From Myxococcales bacterium (lineage in GTDB: Bacteria; Myxococcota; Myxococcia; Myxococcales; Myxococcaceae), in assembly GCA_020846875.1 (NCBI GenBank), contig JADLDB010000046.1, forward strand, positions 24,735-88,734: DNA of 64,000 bases, given 5' to 3'. Under the pieces are notes generated by a model. The model worked only from the letters and a program-made list of their open reading frames with translations. It ran no database searches and was not told the DNA's origin. Numbering within the stretch: position 1 is the first letter of the stretch; every line of letters begins with the position of its first letter. Positions 12,688 through 20,245 of the stretch are shown in pieces. The translations under genes and the position numbers were made by a program.

Positions 12688-13722
12688 TCAGCCGCGGGCG
12701 CGCCACTCGCCTGGAGCCTGGCCCGCCCAGCGCCGGAAGGCCCGGTCGAAGGCCCGCAGCTCCGAGTAGCCCAGCAGGTACGCCACCTGGGAGAGGTCCA
12801 GCCGCGCGTCGGACAGCCAGGCCTTCGCGAGGTCGAAGCGCACCTGGTCCAGCACGTCCTGGAAGGAGGTGCCCAGGACGGCCAGGCGCCGCTGCAGGGT
12901 GCGCCCCGAGAGGCTCATGCGGGTGGCCAGGCGCTCAACGTTCGGCTCGCCGTGCTTCAAGGCCTCGCGCAGCTCGTAGCGCAGCTTGTCCACCAGGTCG
13001 TCCGCCTTCGGGCGCGAGGCCAGCGCCGTGCGGGCGTGTTCCTCCAAAAAGCCGTAGAGCGCCGCGTCGCCCGACTTCACCTGCGAGCCAAGCGCGCCCA
13101 CGTCCACCGCGAAGCCGGAGGCGGGCTGCTCGAAGTCCAGGCGGGAGGTGCGGAAGTAGGAAATCAAGGCGGCGGTGCTCTCGGGCCGCGGCGTGGCGAA
13201 GTAGACGCGCGTCACGGGCACGTCGGCGAGCGACCAGAGGACGCGCACCAGCAGCGCGGCCACGTACTCCTCCACGTGGCGGCCCAGCGCGTTCGGCTGC
13301 ACTGTGCACCAGCTCTCCAGGCGCGCTTCCCCGGGCTCCTCCAGGAAGCGGAAGGTCCGCCCCGGGGAGATGATCGCGTTGTAGCGCGCGGTGTTCTCGT
13401 AGGCCTCGCGCAGGGTGGGCACCGCACGGATGAGGAACTCCGCCACCCCGTACGCGCCCTTCGGCACGGTGTCGGCGATCTTGAGGCCGAGGTGCGGCTC
13501 GCCCAGCGCCTTCGACAGCTCCTCCGCGATGGCCCCCGGGGTGGACAGCGGCGTGGTGAGGTACTGCCTGCCCGGGGCTTCCTTGAGCGTGGCGGCGTCC
13601 AGCGAGTAGCGGGAGATGAAGGGCCCCACGTCCACCCCGCGCTCCCTGGCGTAGTGCAGGAAGAGCGGGACCATTCGCGACTCGACGGTGGCGCCGCTGC
13701 GGCTCACGCGAGGGGGCACCAT
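12688..13722 (-). CDS. AraC-family transcriptional regulator (arabinose_bd-type sensor domain)
   Basis: A 344-residue protein. The C-terminal 90 residues are the AraC double helix-turn-helix: first helix pair around NVERLATRMSLSGRTLQRRL and the second around LSQVAYLLGYSELRAFDRAF, ending RRWAGQAPGEWR as in the family. The N-terminal 230 residues match the sensor domain found in OruR/ArgR-like regulators (length, and the LGLKIADTVPKGAYGVAEF region). The ligand is unknown. The ATG at 13722 was chosen; a GTG five codons later is possible. The gene is divergent from the DTW gene, with 39 bases between starts, so it may act on that promoter. No inverted repeat was clear there. Confidence 0.85.
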   Translation of the reverse strand: MVPPRVSRSGATVESRMVPLFLHYARERGVDVGPFISRYSLDAATLKEAPGRQYLTTPLSTPGAIAEELSKALGEPHLGLKIADTVPKGAYGVAEFLIRAVPTLREAYENTARYNAIISPGRTFRFLEEPGEARLESWCTVQPNALGRHVEEYVAALLVRVLWSLADVPVTRVYFATPRPESTAALISYFRTSRLDFEQPASGFAVDVGALGSQVKSGDAALYGFLEEHARTALASRPKADDLVDKLRYELREALKHGEPNVERLATRMSLSGRTLQRRLAVLGTSFQDVLDQVRFDLAKAWLSDARLDLSQVAYLLGYSELRAFDRAFRRWAGQAPGEWRARG

Positions 13723-13761
13723 AGCCAAAAGCCCGGCGCTTTGGGGTAAGCGGGCACCCGC

Positions 13762-14385
13762 GTGCGCTCCTTCACCACCGCCGAGCTGCCAGGCCGCTGC
13801 AGGCGCTGCTGGATCCGCCTCGAGCACTGCATCTGCGCGCTTCTGCCCGTGGTGCGGCCGCGCACCGGCGTGGTGGTGGTGCGCCACGCGCGCGAAGCCA
13901 ACAAGTCCACCGGCACCGTGCGGGTGGCGGCGCTGGCCCTGCCCGAGGCGCGCGTCCTCGAGTACGGCGAGGACACCCAGCCCGCGCAGGCCCAGCTCGG
14001 CCCGTTGCTTCTGCCGGGGACGCACCTGCTCTTCCCTTCCGAGGAGTCGGCGCCGTGGGACGGAGCGCAGGTCCAGCGCCTGGTGGTGCTGGACGGCACC
14101 TGGCGTCAGGCCCGGCGGATGTTCCACCGCCTGCCCGCGCTGCACGCGCTGCCGCGCCTGGCCCTGCCTGCCAAGGAAGAGGCGGTGCTGCGCCTGCGCG
14201 AGTCGCCCCACGGGGAAGGCCGCTCCACCCTGGAGGCGATCGCCGACGCCCTGCTGCTCCTCGAAGGTGACGCGGTGGCCGCCCCCCTGCACCGGCTGCA
14301 CACGGGCTTCGTGGAGGCTGTCTTCAAGGCCCGCGGCGTGTGGGAGCAGAAGCGCGCCGCCGCTGCGCCGGAGGAGGTGGGCTAG
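13762..14385 (+). CDS. DTW-domain tRNA-uridine aminocarboxypropyltransferase
   Basis: A 207-residue protein with the DTW family marks: an N-terminal Cys cluster (CRRCW...CICALL) that may bind metal, the HAREANKSTGTVRVAAL block, and the signature DGTWRQARRM. Family members (TapT/YfiP, Tsr3-like) transfer the aminocarboxypropyl group of S-adenosylmethionine to uridine in tRNA (acp3U). The start is a GTG at 13762, the only one that keeps the Cys cluster. The stop is 2 bases from the ATG of the next gene, so 13762-15948 is likely one transcript. Confidence 0.8.
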   Translation: MRSFTTAELPGRCRRCWIRLEHCICALLPVVRPRTGVVVVRHAREANKSTGTVRVAALALPEARVLEYGEDTQPAQAQLGPLLLPGTHLLFPSEESAPWDGAQVQRLVVLDGTWRQARRMFHRLPALHALPRLALPAKEEAVLRLRESPHGEGRSTLEAIADALLLLEGDAVAAPLHRLHTGFVEAVFKARGVWEQKRAAAAPEEVG

Positions 14386-14387
14386 CC

Positions 14388-14816
14388 ATGGGCCGCATGG
14401 ACTTCGACGACGTCACCCAGACCGGGGACGTGCCCTCGCAGGACTCCCTGCCCAGGTCCCAGCCGCTGCCCTGGATTCTGCTGGCGGTGGCGACGTTGCT
14501 GGGCCTGGTGGTGGGCGGCCTGGGCTGGGTGCGGGCCGGCAGCGAAGCAGAGCGCGCCGACGAGGCCGCGGCGGCCGAAGCAAGAGCCCAGGCCGAGGCG
14601 AGCGCGAAGGCCACGCGCGCCGAGGAGCTGGAGCAGCAGAGGGCCGAGGTGGACGCCCAGGTGAAGGCGCTGGAGGGCGAGCGCGACGCGCTCAAGCAGG
14701 AAGTGACGGCGCTGGAAGAGAAGGCGGCGAAGCTGGCCTCCGCGTCGTCCCCCGCGCCCACGAAGGCCACCGCGAAGAAGCCCAAGAAGAAGTCCACCAA
14801 GCGCAAGCGCAGGTAG
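14388..14816 (+). CDS. single-pass membrane protein with coiled coil and basic tail
   Basis: A 142-residue protein, not assigned to a family. Residues 1-24 are polar, then one membrane helix (LPWILLAVATLLGLVVGG), then about 75 residues of Ala/Glu/Lys heptads forming a coiled coil, and a very basic tail (KKPKKKSTKRKRR). The tail could contact nucleic acid or acidic lipid; this is inference. It begins 2 bases after the DTW gene and is followed 22 bases later by the RMD1-like gene, so the three are probably co-expressed. Confidence 0.75.
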   Translation: MGRMDFDDVTQTGDVPSQDSLPRSQPLPWILLAVATLLGLVVGGLGWVRAGSEAERADEAAAAEARAQAEASAKATRAEELEQQRAEVDAQVKALEGERDALKQEVTALEEKAAKLASASSPAPTKATAKKPKKKSTKRKRR

Positions 14817-14838
14817 CAGGGTAGAAGGAGCCGCGGCC

Positions 14839-15948
14839 ATGCTCCTGCTCAACGACGCCTTCGTCCGGGCCTTCCGCATCTACGACGTGGCCGACGGCAT
14901 TCGCCTCGAGCGCTGCCGGCAGCTCTTCGAGAAGGGCGGCGCCGCCACCCGGCGCCTCAAGCTGGTGCGCGAGGGCAGCGAGTACATTCAACTGTCCAAC
15001 CCGCCGCTGCTGGTGGAGCTGGGCGCGCGCTCGCTCACCCTGGGCGGCCTCGCCCGAGAGGTGCAGGTGGCGGCCCGGGTGTTCGACTTCGGCTGCATCT
15101 CGGTGGCCCTCACCCTGCCGCTGCCCAGGGGCACCACCTCCGAGGCGCTGGTGCCGCTGGTCGATCTGCTCACCGACGATCCCGCCGTCGACGCCCTGGC
15201 GCTGGACGAGGTGAACAAGCTGCGGCGCGCCCTGGAGCCGGCCTTCGAGGCCCCCCACCTCTGGGAGCAGAACGAGGGCTACGCGGTGGTGTTGGTGAAG
15301 GCGCTGGAGGGCGCCCCCGACGCCGCGAAGGTGCTGGAGGATCCGCACCTGGCGCGCCTGCTGGTGGGCGAGGTGAAGGAGCCCCGGCTGTCCGGGGCCG
15401 AGGAGCGCGAGGTGCTGGGCGAGCACTACTCGTACACCCCGGGGGACGTGGCGGTGATCGAGTGGAACGCCGCCTTCCTCTACGAGCCGTCGGGCAGCGA
15501 GGACCTGTTGGATCTGCTCGAGTTCGCCAACGCCCAGCTGCTCGAGCTGCGCTACTTCGACTCGGTGCTCGACGCCGAGCTCGAGCGCGTCTACGACGCC
15601 ATCGGCCAGAAGAAGGGCGGCACCATCCTCTACAGCCCGTACAAGCGCATGCTGCGCGAGCTGATGCTGACCCTCATCGAGCTGTCCGAGTTCATCGAGC
15701 GGGTAGAGAACGCCCTCAAGATCGTCGGCGACGTCTACCTGGCCCGCGTGTACGAGGCCGCCGGCCGCCAGCTCCGCGTAGGGCGCTGGACCGAGCAGGT
15801 GTCCCGCAAGCACCGGCTGCTCCAGCAGACCTACGCGCTGCTCAAGGGTGAGGTGGACACCGATCGCTCGCTCACCCTGGAGGTGATGATCGTGGTGCTG
15901 ATCATCCTGGAGATCCTCATGGCGGTGACGCGGGTCTCTGAGCACTGA
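14839..15948 (+). CDS. RMD1/DUF155-family protein with C-terminal membrane helix
   Basis: A 369-residue protein with the plan of the DUF155 family (yeast Rmd1/Rmd8, human RMND1): a mixed N-terminal domain, a helical segment around [20 protein letters not shown], and a C-terminal membrane anchor ([17 protein letters not shown]). An AAGGAG ribosome binding site precedes the ATG. The biochemical activity of the family is not settled; the mitochondrial members support translation at the inner membrane. The assignment rests on pattern recognition of the C-terminal half and should be confirmed by a profile search. Confidence 0.65.
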   Translation: MLLLNDAFVRAFRIYDVADGIRLERCRQLFEKGGAATRRLKLVREGSEYIQLSNPPLLVELGARSLTLGGLAREVQVAARVFDFGCISVALTLPLPRGTTSEALVPLVDLLTDDPAVDALALDEVNKLRRALEPAFEAPHLWEQNEGYAVVLVKALEGAPDAAKVLEDPHLARLLVGEVKEPRLSGAEEREVLGEHYSYTPGDVAVIEWNAAFLYEPSGSEDLLDLLEFANAQLLELRYFDSVLDAELERVYDAIGQKKGGTILYSPYKRMLRELMLTLIELSEFIERVENALKIVGDVYLARVYEAAGRQLRVGRWTEQVSRKHRLLQQTYALLKGEVDTDRSLTLEVMIVVLIILEILMAVTRVSEH

Positions 15949-15997
15949 CGCTTCTTCGCGCCCCGCCCCGCACGGATCTACAGTGTTGCCTCCCGTG

Positions 15998-17470
15998 ATG
16001 GTCGACCACACCCGGCGCTTCGGAGACCTGCTGGTGGAGCTCGGCCTGGTGACCGAAGGCCAGGTCGCCGAGGCGCTGGCGCTGCAGCCCCTCACCGGCA
16101 CGCGGGTGGGCGAGGCGCTCCTGTCCCTGGGCTACCTGACGCGCGCCCAGTTGCAGCGGGCCCTGTCCGTCGCGGTCACGCGCGGCGAGGTGGTGGTGCT
16201 CGATCGCCCGCCGCTGGGGGAGATCCTGGTCGGCCTGCGCGCGGCCACCAGCGGCCAGGTCGAGCAGGGCCTTGAAGTCCAGCGCTCGAGCGGCCGGAGG
16301 CTCGGAGAGGTGCTGGTGCAGCAGGGGGTCATCGATCACCGGCAGCTGTACGAGGCGCTGGGCCTGCAGCAGCGCATGGCCAACACCGCCGCGGTGGTGA
16401 AGCCGAAGGACGCGGGCATGCCGTCGGGTCACCGCCTGGTGGTGGTGGACGACAGCGAGCTGGCCTGCACCCTGGTCCAGGACGGGCTGGCCAGCCGCGG
16501 CTTCGAGGTGGTGGCCTTCACCGATCCCTACCTGGCACTGGAGCAGATCGATCTGCTCGAGCCGGACCTGGTGCTGACCGATCTCGACATGCCCGGCCTG
16601 GACGGGGCCGAGCTGTGCCAGCGGCTCAAGAACGGCCCGCGGGGCGAGGTGCCGGTCATCATGCTCACCGCCCAGGACGACGACGGACAGCGGGTGGCGG
16701 GGCTGCGCGCGGGGGCGGACGACTACATCTCCAAGGGCGCGTCGATGGACGAGCTGGCGGCGCGGGTGCACTCGGTGCTGCGCCGCACGTCCGAGACCAA
16801 GCGCGTGCGCCGGCTGTTCGCCCGCTACACCTCGGACGCGGTGGTGGACGAGATCCTGCGCACCGGCGACGTGGTGCTGACCGGCGAGCGCCGGGAGGTG
16901 ACGGTGCTGTTCGCCGACCTGCGGAACTTCACCGCGCTGGCGGAAGGGCTGCCGCCCGAGGACGTGATGCGGGTGCTCAACGAGGTGCTCGGGCGCCTGG
17001 CGGACGTGGTGCTGGAGTGGAGCGGCACGCTGGACAAGTTCCTGGGCGACGGGCTGATGGCCATCTGGGGCGCGCCGGTCCGCCGGGACGACGACGTCGA
17101 GGCCGCGGTGAGCGCCGCGCTGCAGATGCAGCAGGTGATGCGCGAGCTCAACGCCGCGCGCCCGAAGGCGCAGCAGCTCGAGCTGGGCGTCGGCGTGAAC
17201 AGCGGGCTGGTGATCGCCGGCAGCGTGGGCAACGCCCGCCGCACCGAGTACACCTGCGTGGGCGATCCGGTAAACGTCGCCTCGCGGCTGTGCGCGCTGG
17301 CGGCGGGTGGGGAAATCCTCGTCGGCGAGGCCACCGCTTTTCACCTGACGCACCTCTCGCCGCTGGAGCCGCTGCCCCCGGCGCGGGTGAAGGGCAAGGC
17401 CCGCCCGGTGCCGCTCTTCCGCGTCACGCCTGCGCTGGAGCAGGCCATGAGTTCGCAGCGGCGCTTCTGA
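15998..17470 (+). CDS. MshEN-MshEN-REC-adenylate cyclase fusion
   Basis: A 490-residue signalling protein. Residues 7-125 contain four motifs of the form RxGxxLxxxGxxxxxQLxxAL (for example [10 protein letters not shown] and [10 protein letters not shown]), as in two tandem MshEN domains, which in pilus and secretion ATPases bind c-di-GMP. A receiver domain follows (about 147-260) with acidic pair VVVDDSE, phospho-acceptor Asp in [10 protein letters not shown], Thr and the Lys of YISKG all present. The C-terminal class III cyclase has both metal Asp (FADLRNF and [11 protein letters not shown]), the Lys of DKFLGDG and the Asn/Arg of [10 protein letters not shown], so it should make cAMP. An in-frame GTG at 15983 is an alternative start. 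No histidine kinase is adjacent. Confidence 0.85.
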   Translation: MVDHTRRFGDLLVELGLVTEGQVAEALALQPLTGTRVGEALLSLGYLTRAQLQRALSVAVTRGEVVVLDRPPLGEILVGLRAATSGQVEQGLEVQRSSGRRLGEVLVQQGVIDHRQLYEALGLQQRMANTAAVVKPKDAGMPSGHRLVVVDDSELACTLVQDGLASRGFEVVAFTDPYLALEQIDLLEPDLVLTDLDMPGLDGAELCQRLKNGPRGEVPVIMLTAQDDDGQRVAGLRAGADDYISKGASMDELAARVHSVLRRTSETKRVRRLFARYTSDAVVDEILRTGDVVLTGERREVTVLFADLRNFTALAEGLPPEDVMRVLNEVLGRLADVVLEWSGTLDKFLGDGLMAIWGAPVRRDDDVEAAVSAALQMQQVMRELNAARPKAQQLELGVGVNSGLVIAGSVGNARRTEYTCVGDPVNVASRLCALAAGGEILVGEATAFHLTHLSPLEPLPPARVKGKARPVPLFRVTPALEQAMSSQRRF

Positions 17471-17520
17471 ACAATCGGCCGTTGAAATCCTGCGGGGCCG
17501 ATGAGATGTATGGCGAAGCC

Positions 17521-18084
17521 ATGTCCGATCCACTCAACGCACGCGCGAAGTCCCTGGAAGACGCCTACTTCTCTGCGGCCGAGGCCAAGGCCATCGAGAA
17601 GCTCAAGGAGAAGGCAGAGCGCGCCTACACCAAGAAGGACATCCAGCAGCTCACCGGCATCAGCAACGACGTGGTGCTGGAGAAGCTGGCCGACCTGAAG
17701 ATCGGCGGAGCCGCGGTGCTGGTGATGTCCTTTTTCCCGATGATCGCCGTGGCCTGGGCCGACGGGCAGATCCTCGCGGAGGAGAAGGAGATCATCATGC
17801 GCCTGGTCGCCACCATGGGCGTGCAGCCGGGCGGCCCCACCCACGAGTACCTGGACAAGTGGCTGGCCGAGAAGCCCGAGCCCATGTGGATGCGCCTGTG
17901 GACCGAGTACGTCCAGGCGCTGTGCGAGAAGATGAAGCCGGAGGACCGCGCCCTGCTCAAGAACACCGTGGTGGGCCGCGCCCGGGTGGTGGCGGAAGCC
18001 GCCGGCGGCCTCCTCGGCGTGCTGTGGAACGTCAGCAAGGCCGAGAAGCACGTCATCGAACAGCTCGAGCAGGCCTTCACCTGA
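17521..18084 (+). CDS. TerB-like protein
   Basis: A 187-residue soluble protein. The central part (FFPMIAVAWADGQILAEEKEII) has the helical pattern and acidic ADGxIxxEE signature of TerB-like domains, which are linked to metal and membrane stress systems. An N-terminal charged helix precedes it. The ATG at 17521 was preferred over another at 17506 five codons upstream. It lies 50 bases after the cyclase gene on the same strand and may be its downstream partner. No other ter genes are present, so a link to tellurite resistance is not supported. Confidence 0.7.
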   Translation: MSDPLNARAKSLEDAYFSAAEAKAIEKLKEKAERAYTKKDIQQLTGISNDVVLEKLADLKIGGAAVLVMSFFPMIAVAWADGQILAEEKEIIMRLVATMGVQPGGPTHEYLDKWLAEKPEPMWMRLWTEYVQALCEKMKPEDRALLKNTVVGRARVVAEAAGGLLGVLWNVSKAEKHVIEQLEQAFT

Positions 18085-18091
18085 AAGCCGC

Positions 18092-18108
18092 GCGCCCACG
18101 GTGGGCGC
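18092..18108 (+). terminator. hairpin after the TerB-like gene
   Basis: Perfect 6-bp stem GCGCCC/GGGCGC with a 5-base loop, 7 bases after the stop. There is no T-run, so it is only a possible terminator. Confidence 0.3.
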
Positions 18109-18177
18109 AGATGTGCGACAGCTCGAAGGCGTTCGGCCCGCGAGAGGTGAAGGGCGTCTGGTACGCTTGGGCTCTCG

Positions 18178-19011
18178 ATGCCGGGCCTCGTCCTCATCGC
18201 CGCGGCGCTGGCCGCCGCTCCTCCGCTGAAGGTGGCCTCGCTGGGCTTCTCTTCGCAGGGAGTGGGGCAGGACGTCGCCCGGCGCCTCGAGCAGCGCTTC
18301 GCAGCCCAGTTGGAGCTGGGAGAAGGCCTCGAGGTGTTGCCGAGGAGCGGCTGCTCGGTGGAGGCGGCTGGCTGCCTGGCGGAGCAGGCCGGCCGGGGAG
18401 CGACCGCCGTCGCCGCGGGGTCGATCGCGCGGGTGGGTGGGCGGTGGTCGGCGGGGGTGAAGCTCGTCGACCCCTCCAGCGCCCGCGCCCTCTTCGCCAC
18501 GTCCGTCGAAGGAGCGGACGAAGGAGCGCTCGAGCACCTGCTCGGCGACGCTGCCCGACGAGCCCGCCAGTCGCTGGGGCTCACCCTCAGCCCGGCGAGC
18601 GTGACGGCTGCGCCCCAGGCGGGGATCGAGCCGGCCCCTGCTGAAGTCTCGGCCAGCGGCCTTGAGCCAGCGACCCCGTGGAAGCAGTTCAGCCTCATCG
18701 GCGCCGGCCTCGTCAGCATCGGGGTCAGCACCTTCTTTTTCGCTCAAGCTGCCGAAGCGCAGTGGATCCTCGACGACATCGAGAGAGATCCTTCGCTGCC
18801 CGGCAGTGAGGACCTGGTGAGGAAGGCTCAGAATCAGGCCAGCCGCGGGAAGACGGCCCTGGGCCTCGGGTGGGGCCTCGCCGGCGCCGGCGCGGCGCTG
18901 GTCGCGGGCGGGGTGATCTGGTGGCTCCTCGACAGGCCGGAAGGGCCTTCAGCCTCCCTTCTTCCGATGCCGGGAGGCATCGCGGCGGCCGTGGCAGGGA
19001 CCTTCCCTTGA
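18178..19011 (+). CDS. exported CsgG-like protein with two C-terminal membrane helices
   Basis: A 277-residue protein. A short signal peptide (LVLIAAALAAAP) is followed by about 130 residues with the layout of CsgG/FlgT-like periplasmic domains: VARRLEQRFAAQL, then a Cys pair with CLAEQAGRGATAVAAGSI and a strand-rich end. Two hydrophobic helices follow (near FSLIGAGLVSIGVSTFFFA and LGWGLAGAGAALVAGGVIWW), and the protein ends with a short strand (GGIAAAVAGTFP). The protein at 45021 has the same plan and a similar last segment, so the two look like paralogues. Function unknown; family relatives act in outer-membrane assembly or sensing. The next gene, a lipoprotein, starts 13 bases after the stop. 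Confidence 0.7.
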   Translation: MPGLVLIAAALAAAPPLKVASLGFSSQGVGQDVARRLEQRFAAQLELGEGLEVLPRSGCSVEAAGCLAEQAGRGATAVAAGSIARVGGRWSAGVKLVDPSSARALFATSVEGADEGALEHLLGDAARRARQSLGLTLSPASVTAAPQAGIEPAPAEVSASGLEPATPWKQFSLIGAGLVSIGVSTFFFAQAAEAQWILDDIERDPSLPGSEDLVRKAQNQASRGKTALGLGWGLAGAGAALVAGGVIWWLLDRPEGPSASLLPMPGGIAAAVAGTFP

Positions 19012-19024
19012 GTGAAGGGGTGCG

Positions 19025-19915
19025 ATGAAGCACGGACTCACACGACTTGTCTGGCTCTACGTCGCGGCTGTGGCGCTCGCCGGGGGCTGCAACTGCGGCT
19101 CTTTCGACGCCCAGTACGAGCGCATCTGCGACATGGCCAACGCCGGGGAGTGTGACGACGGTGGCGTCGACGACGGCGGTGTGGACGGGGGCCCTGGTGG
19201 AGGAGGTGGCTCACCTCTGGGGGGAGGCTCGGGCGGAGGGAGCAACACAGGCGGCGGAACGAGCGGCGGAGTGGGCGGAGGAACGGGCGGCGGAAGCATG
19301 GGCGGCGGCGTGGGTGGAGGCATGGGCGGCGGCGTGGGTGGAGGCACGGGCGGCGGAAGCACGGGCGGTGGAGTGGGCGGGGGCCCGGGTGGAGGAACGG
19401 GCGGCGGAAGCATGGGCGGAGGCACGGGCGGCGGAATGGGCGGGGGCCCGGGTGGAGGAACGGGTGGCGCAACGGGCGGCGGACCTGGCGGAGGAACGGG
19501 CGGCGCAACGGGCGGTGGACCTGGCGGAGGAACGGGTGGCGCAACGGGCGGCGGAGCGGGCGGAGGCACGGGCGGCGGAATGGGCGGGGGCCCGGGTGGA
19601 GGAACGGGTGGCGCAACGGGCGGCGGACCTGGCGGAGGCACGGGCGGCGCAACGGGCGGCGGACCTGGCGGAGGAACGGGCGGCGGACCTGGCGGAGGAA
19701 CGGGCGGCGCAACGGGCGGAGGACCGGGCGGCGCAACGGGCGGCGGACCTGGCGGCGGAGCGGGCGGAGGAACGGGCGGCGCAACGGGAACGGGCGGAGG
19801 AACGGGCGGAGGAACGGGCGGAGGAACGGGCGGAGGAACGGGCGGCGGAGGCGTCCTAGGAATGGACGGCGGAGAAATGCTGCCGGTGGACGCAGGTATG
19901 GCAGACGCTGGGTGA
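19025..19915 (+). CDS. Gly-repeat lipoprotein
   Basis: A 296-residue lipoprotein: signal peptide ending LAGGC (lipid on Cys22), a short Cys/acid region (SFDAQYERICDMANAGECDD), then about 220 residues made almost only of GGG(T/P/A/S/M/V) units, and a 20-residue acidic end. There is no globular domain large enough for an enzyme, so a spacer or matrix role is likely. It is the most extreme member of the Gly-linker lipoproteins in this window. The ATG of the next small gene lies 2 bases after the stop, suggesting translational coupling. Confidence 0.8.
   Translation: MKHGLTRLVWLYVAAVALAGGCNCGSFDAQYERICDMANAGECDDGGVDDGGVDGGPGGGGGSPLGGGSGGGSNTGGGTSGGVGGGTGGGSMGGGVGGGMGGGVGGGTGGGSTGGGVGGGPGGGTGGGSMGGGTGGGMGGGPGGGTGGATGGGPGGGTGGATGGGPGGGTGGATGGGAGGGTGGGMGGGPGGGTGGATGGGPGGGTGGATGGGPGGGTGGGPGGGTGGATGGGPGGATGGGPGGGAGGGTGGATGTGGGTGGGTGGGTGGGTGGGGVLGMDGGEMLPVDAGMADAG
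19186..19855 (+). repeat. long Gly-coding tandem repeat
   Basis: Imperfect 6- and 12-base units (GGAGGAACGGGC, GGCGGCGGACCT and similar) over about 670 bases. The non-template strand is strongly G-rich with regular GG runs, so G-quadruplex formation is possible. Units keep the reading frame. Confidence 0.9.
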
Positions 19916-19917
19916 TC

Positions 19918-20151
19918 ATGCGCGCGAGGCTCTTTCAGAGCTTCCTGTTGGTGCTGGTGCTCTGGGCTCAAGTCGCCTGGCCGACGCATCGGGCACCAGG
20001 GTCGCCTTCCGGTCCGGGTGGCTTCGGTCGCATCCTGATTCAACTCGCAGAAGACAGCAGCGGGACCAGCTGCGCCGCCTCGGAAGAGGGCTGTCAGGGC
20101 GAATGCGTCAGCGGCTGGGACGGGGGCGCGCCCGTCTGCAACATGCGCTAA
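19918..20151 (+). CDS. small secreted Cys-containing protein
   Basis: A 77-residue protein with a signal peptide (LFQSFLLVLVLWAQVAWP) and a mature part of about 55 residues holding four Cys, three of them close together (CAASEEGCQGEC), which suggests disulphides. It is too small to assign. It follows the Gly-repeat lipoprotein stop by 2 bases and probably belongs to the same transcript. An in-frame GTG at 19912 overlapping the previous stop is another possible start. Confidence 0.55.
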   Translation: MRARLFQSFLLVLVLWAQVAWPTHRAPGSPSGPGGFGRILIQLAEDSSGTSCAASEEGCQGECVSGWDGGAPVCNMR

Positions 20152-20245
20152 CGACGCGTATTCATAGGCAAAATTGCTGCCGCTCGACGCGCTTCCAGCG
20201 TTGCTTCGAGGCGCCCGTGAGGCTACGAGGAACGGGCTCCGAACC

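Noticed and set aside
17521..18084. Tellurite resistance
   Set aside because: Only one TerB-like gene is present; terC, terD and others are missing.
19186..19855. Regular short repeats that might be a CRISPR array
   Set aside because: The units are 6-12 base Gly codon repeats inside a lipoprotein frame, with no constant repeat/spacer alternation.
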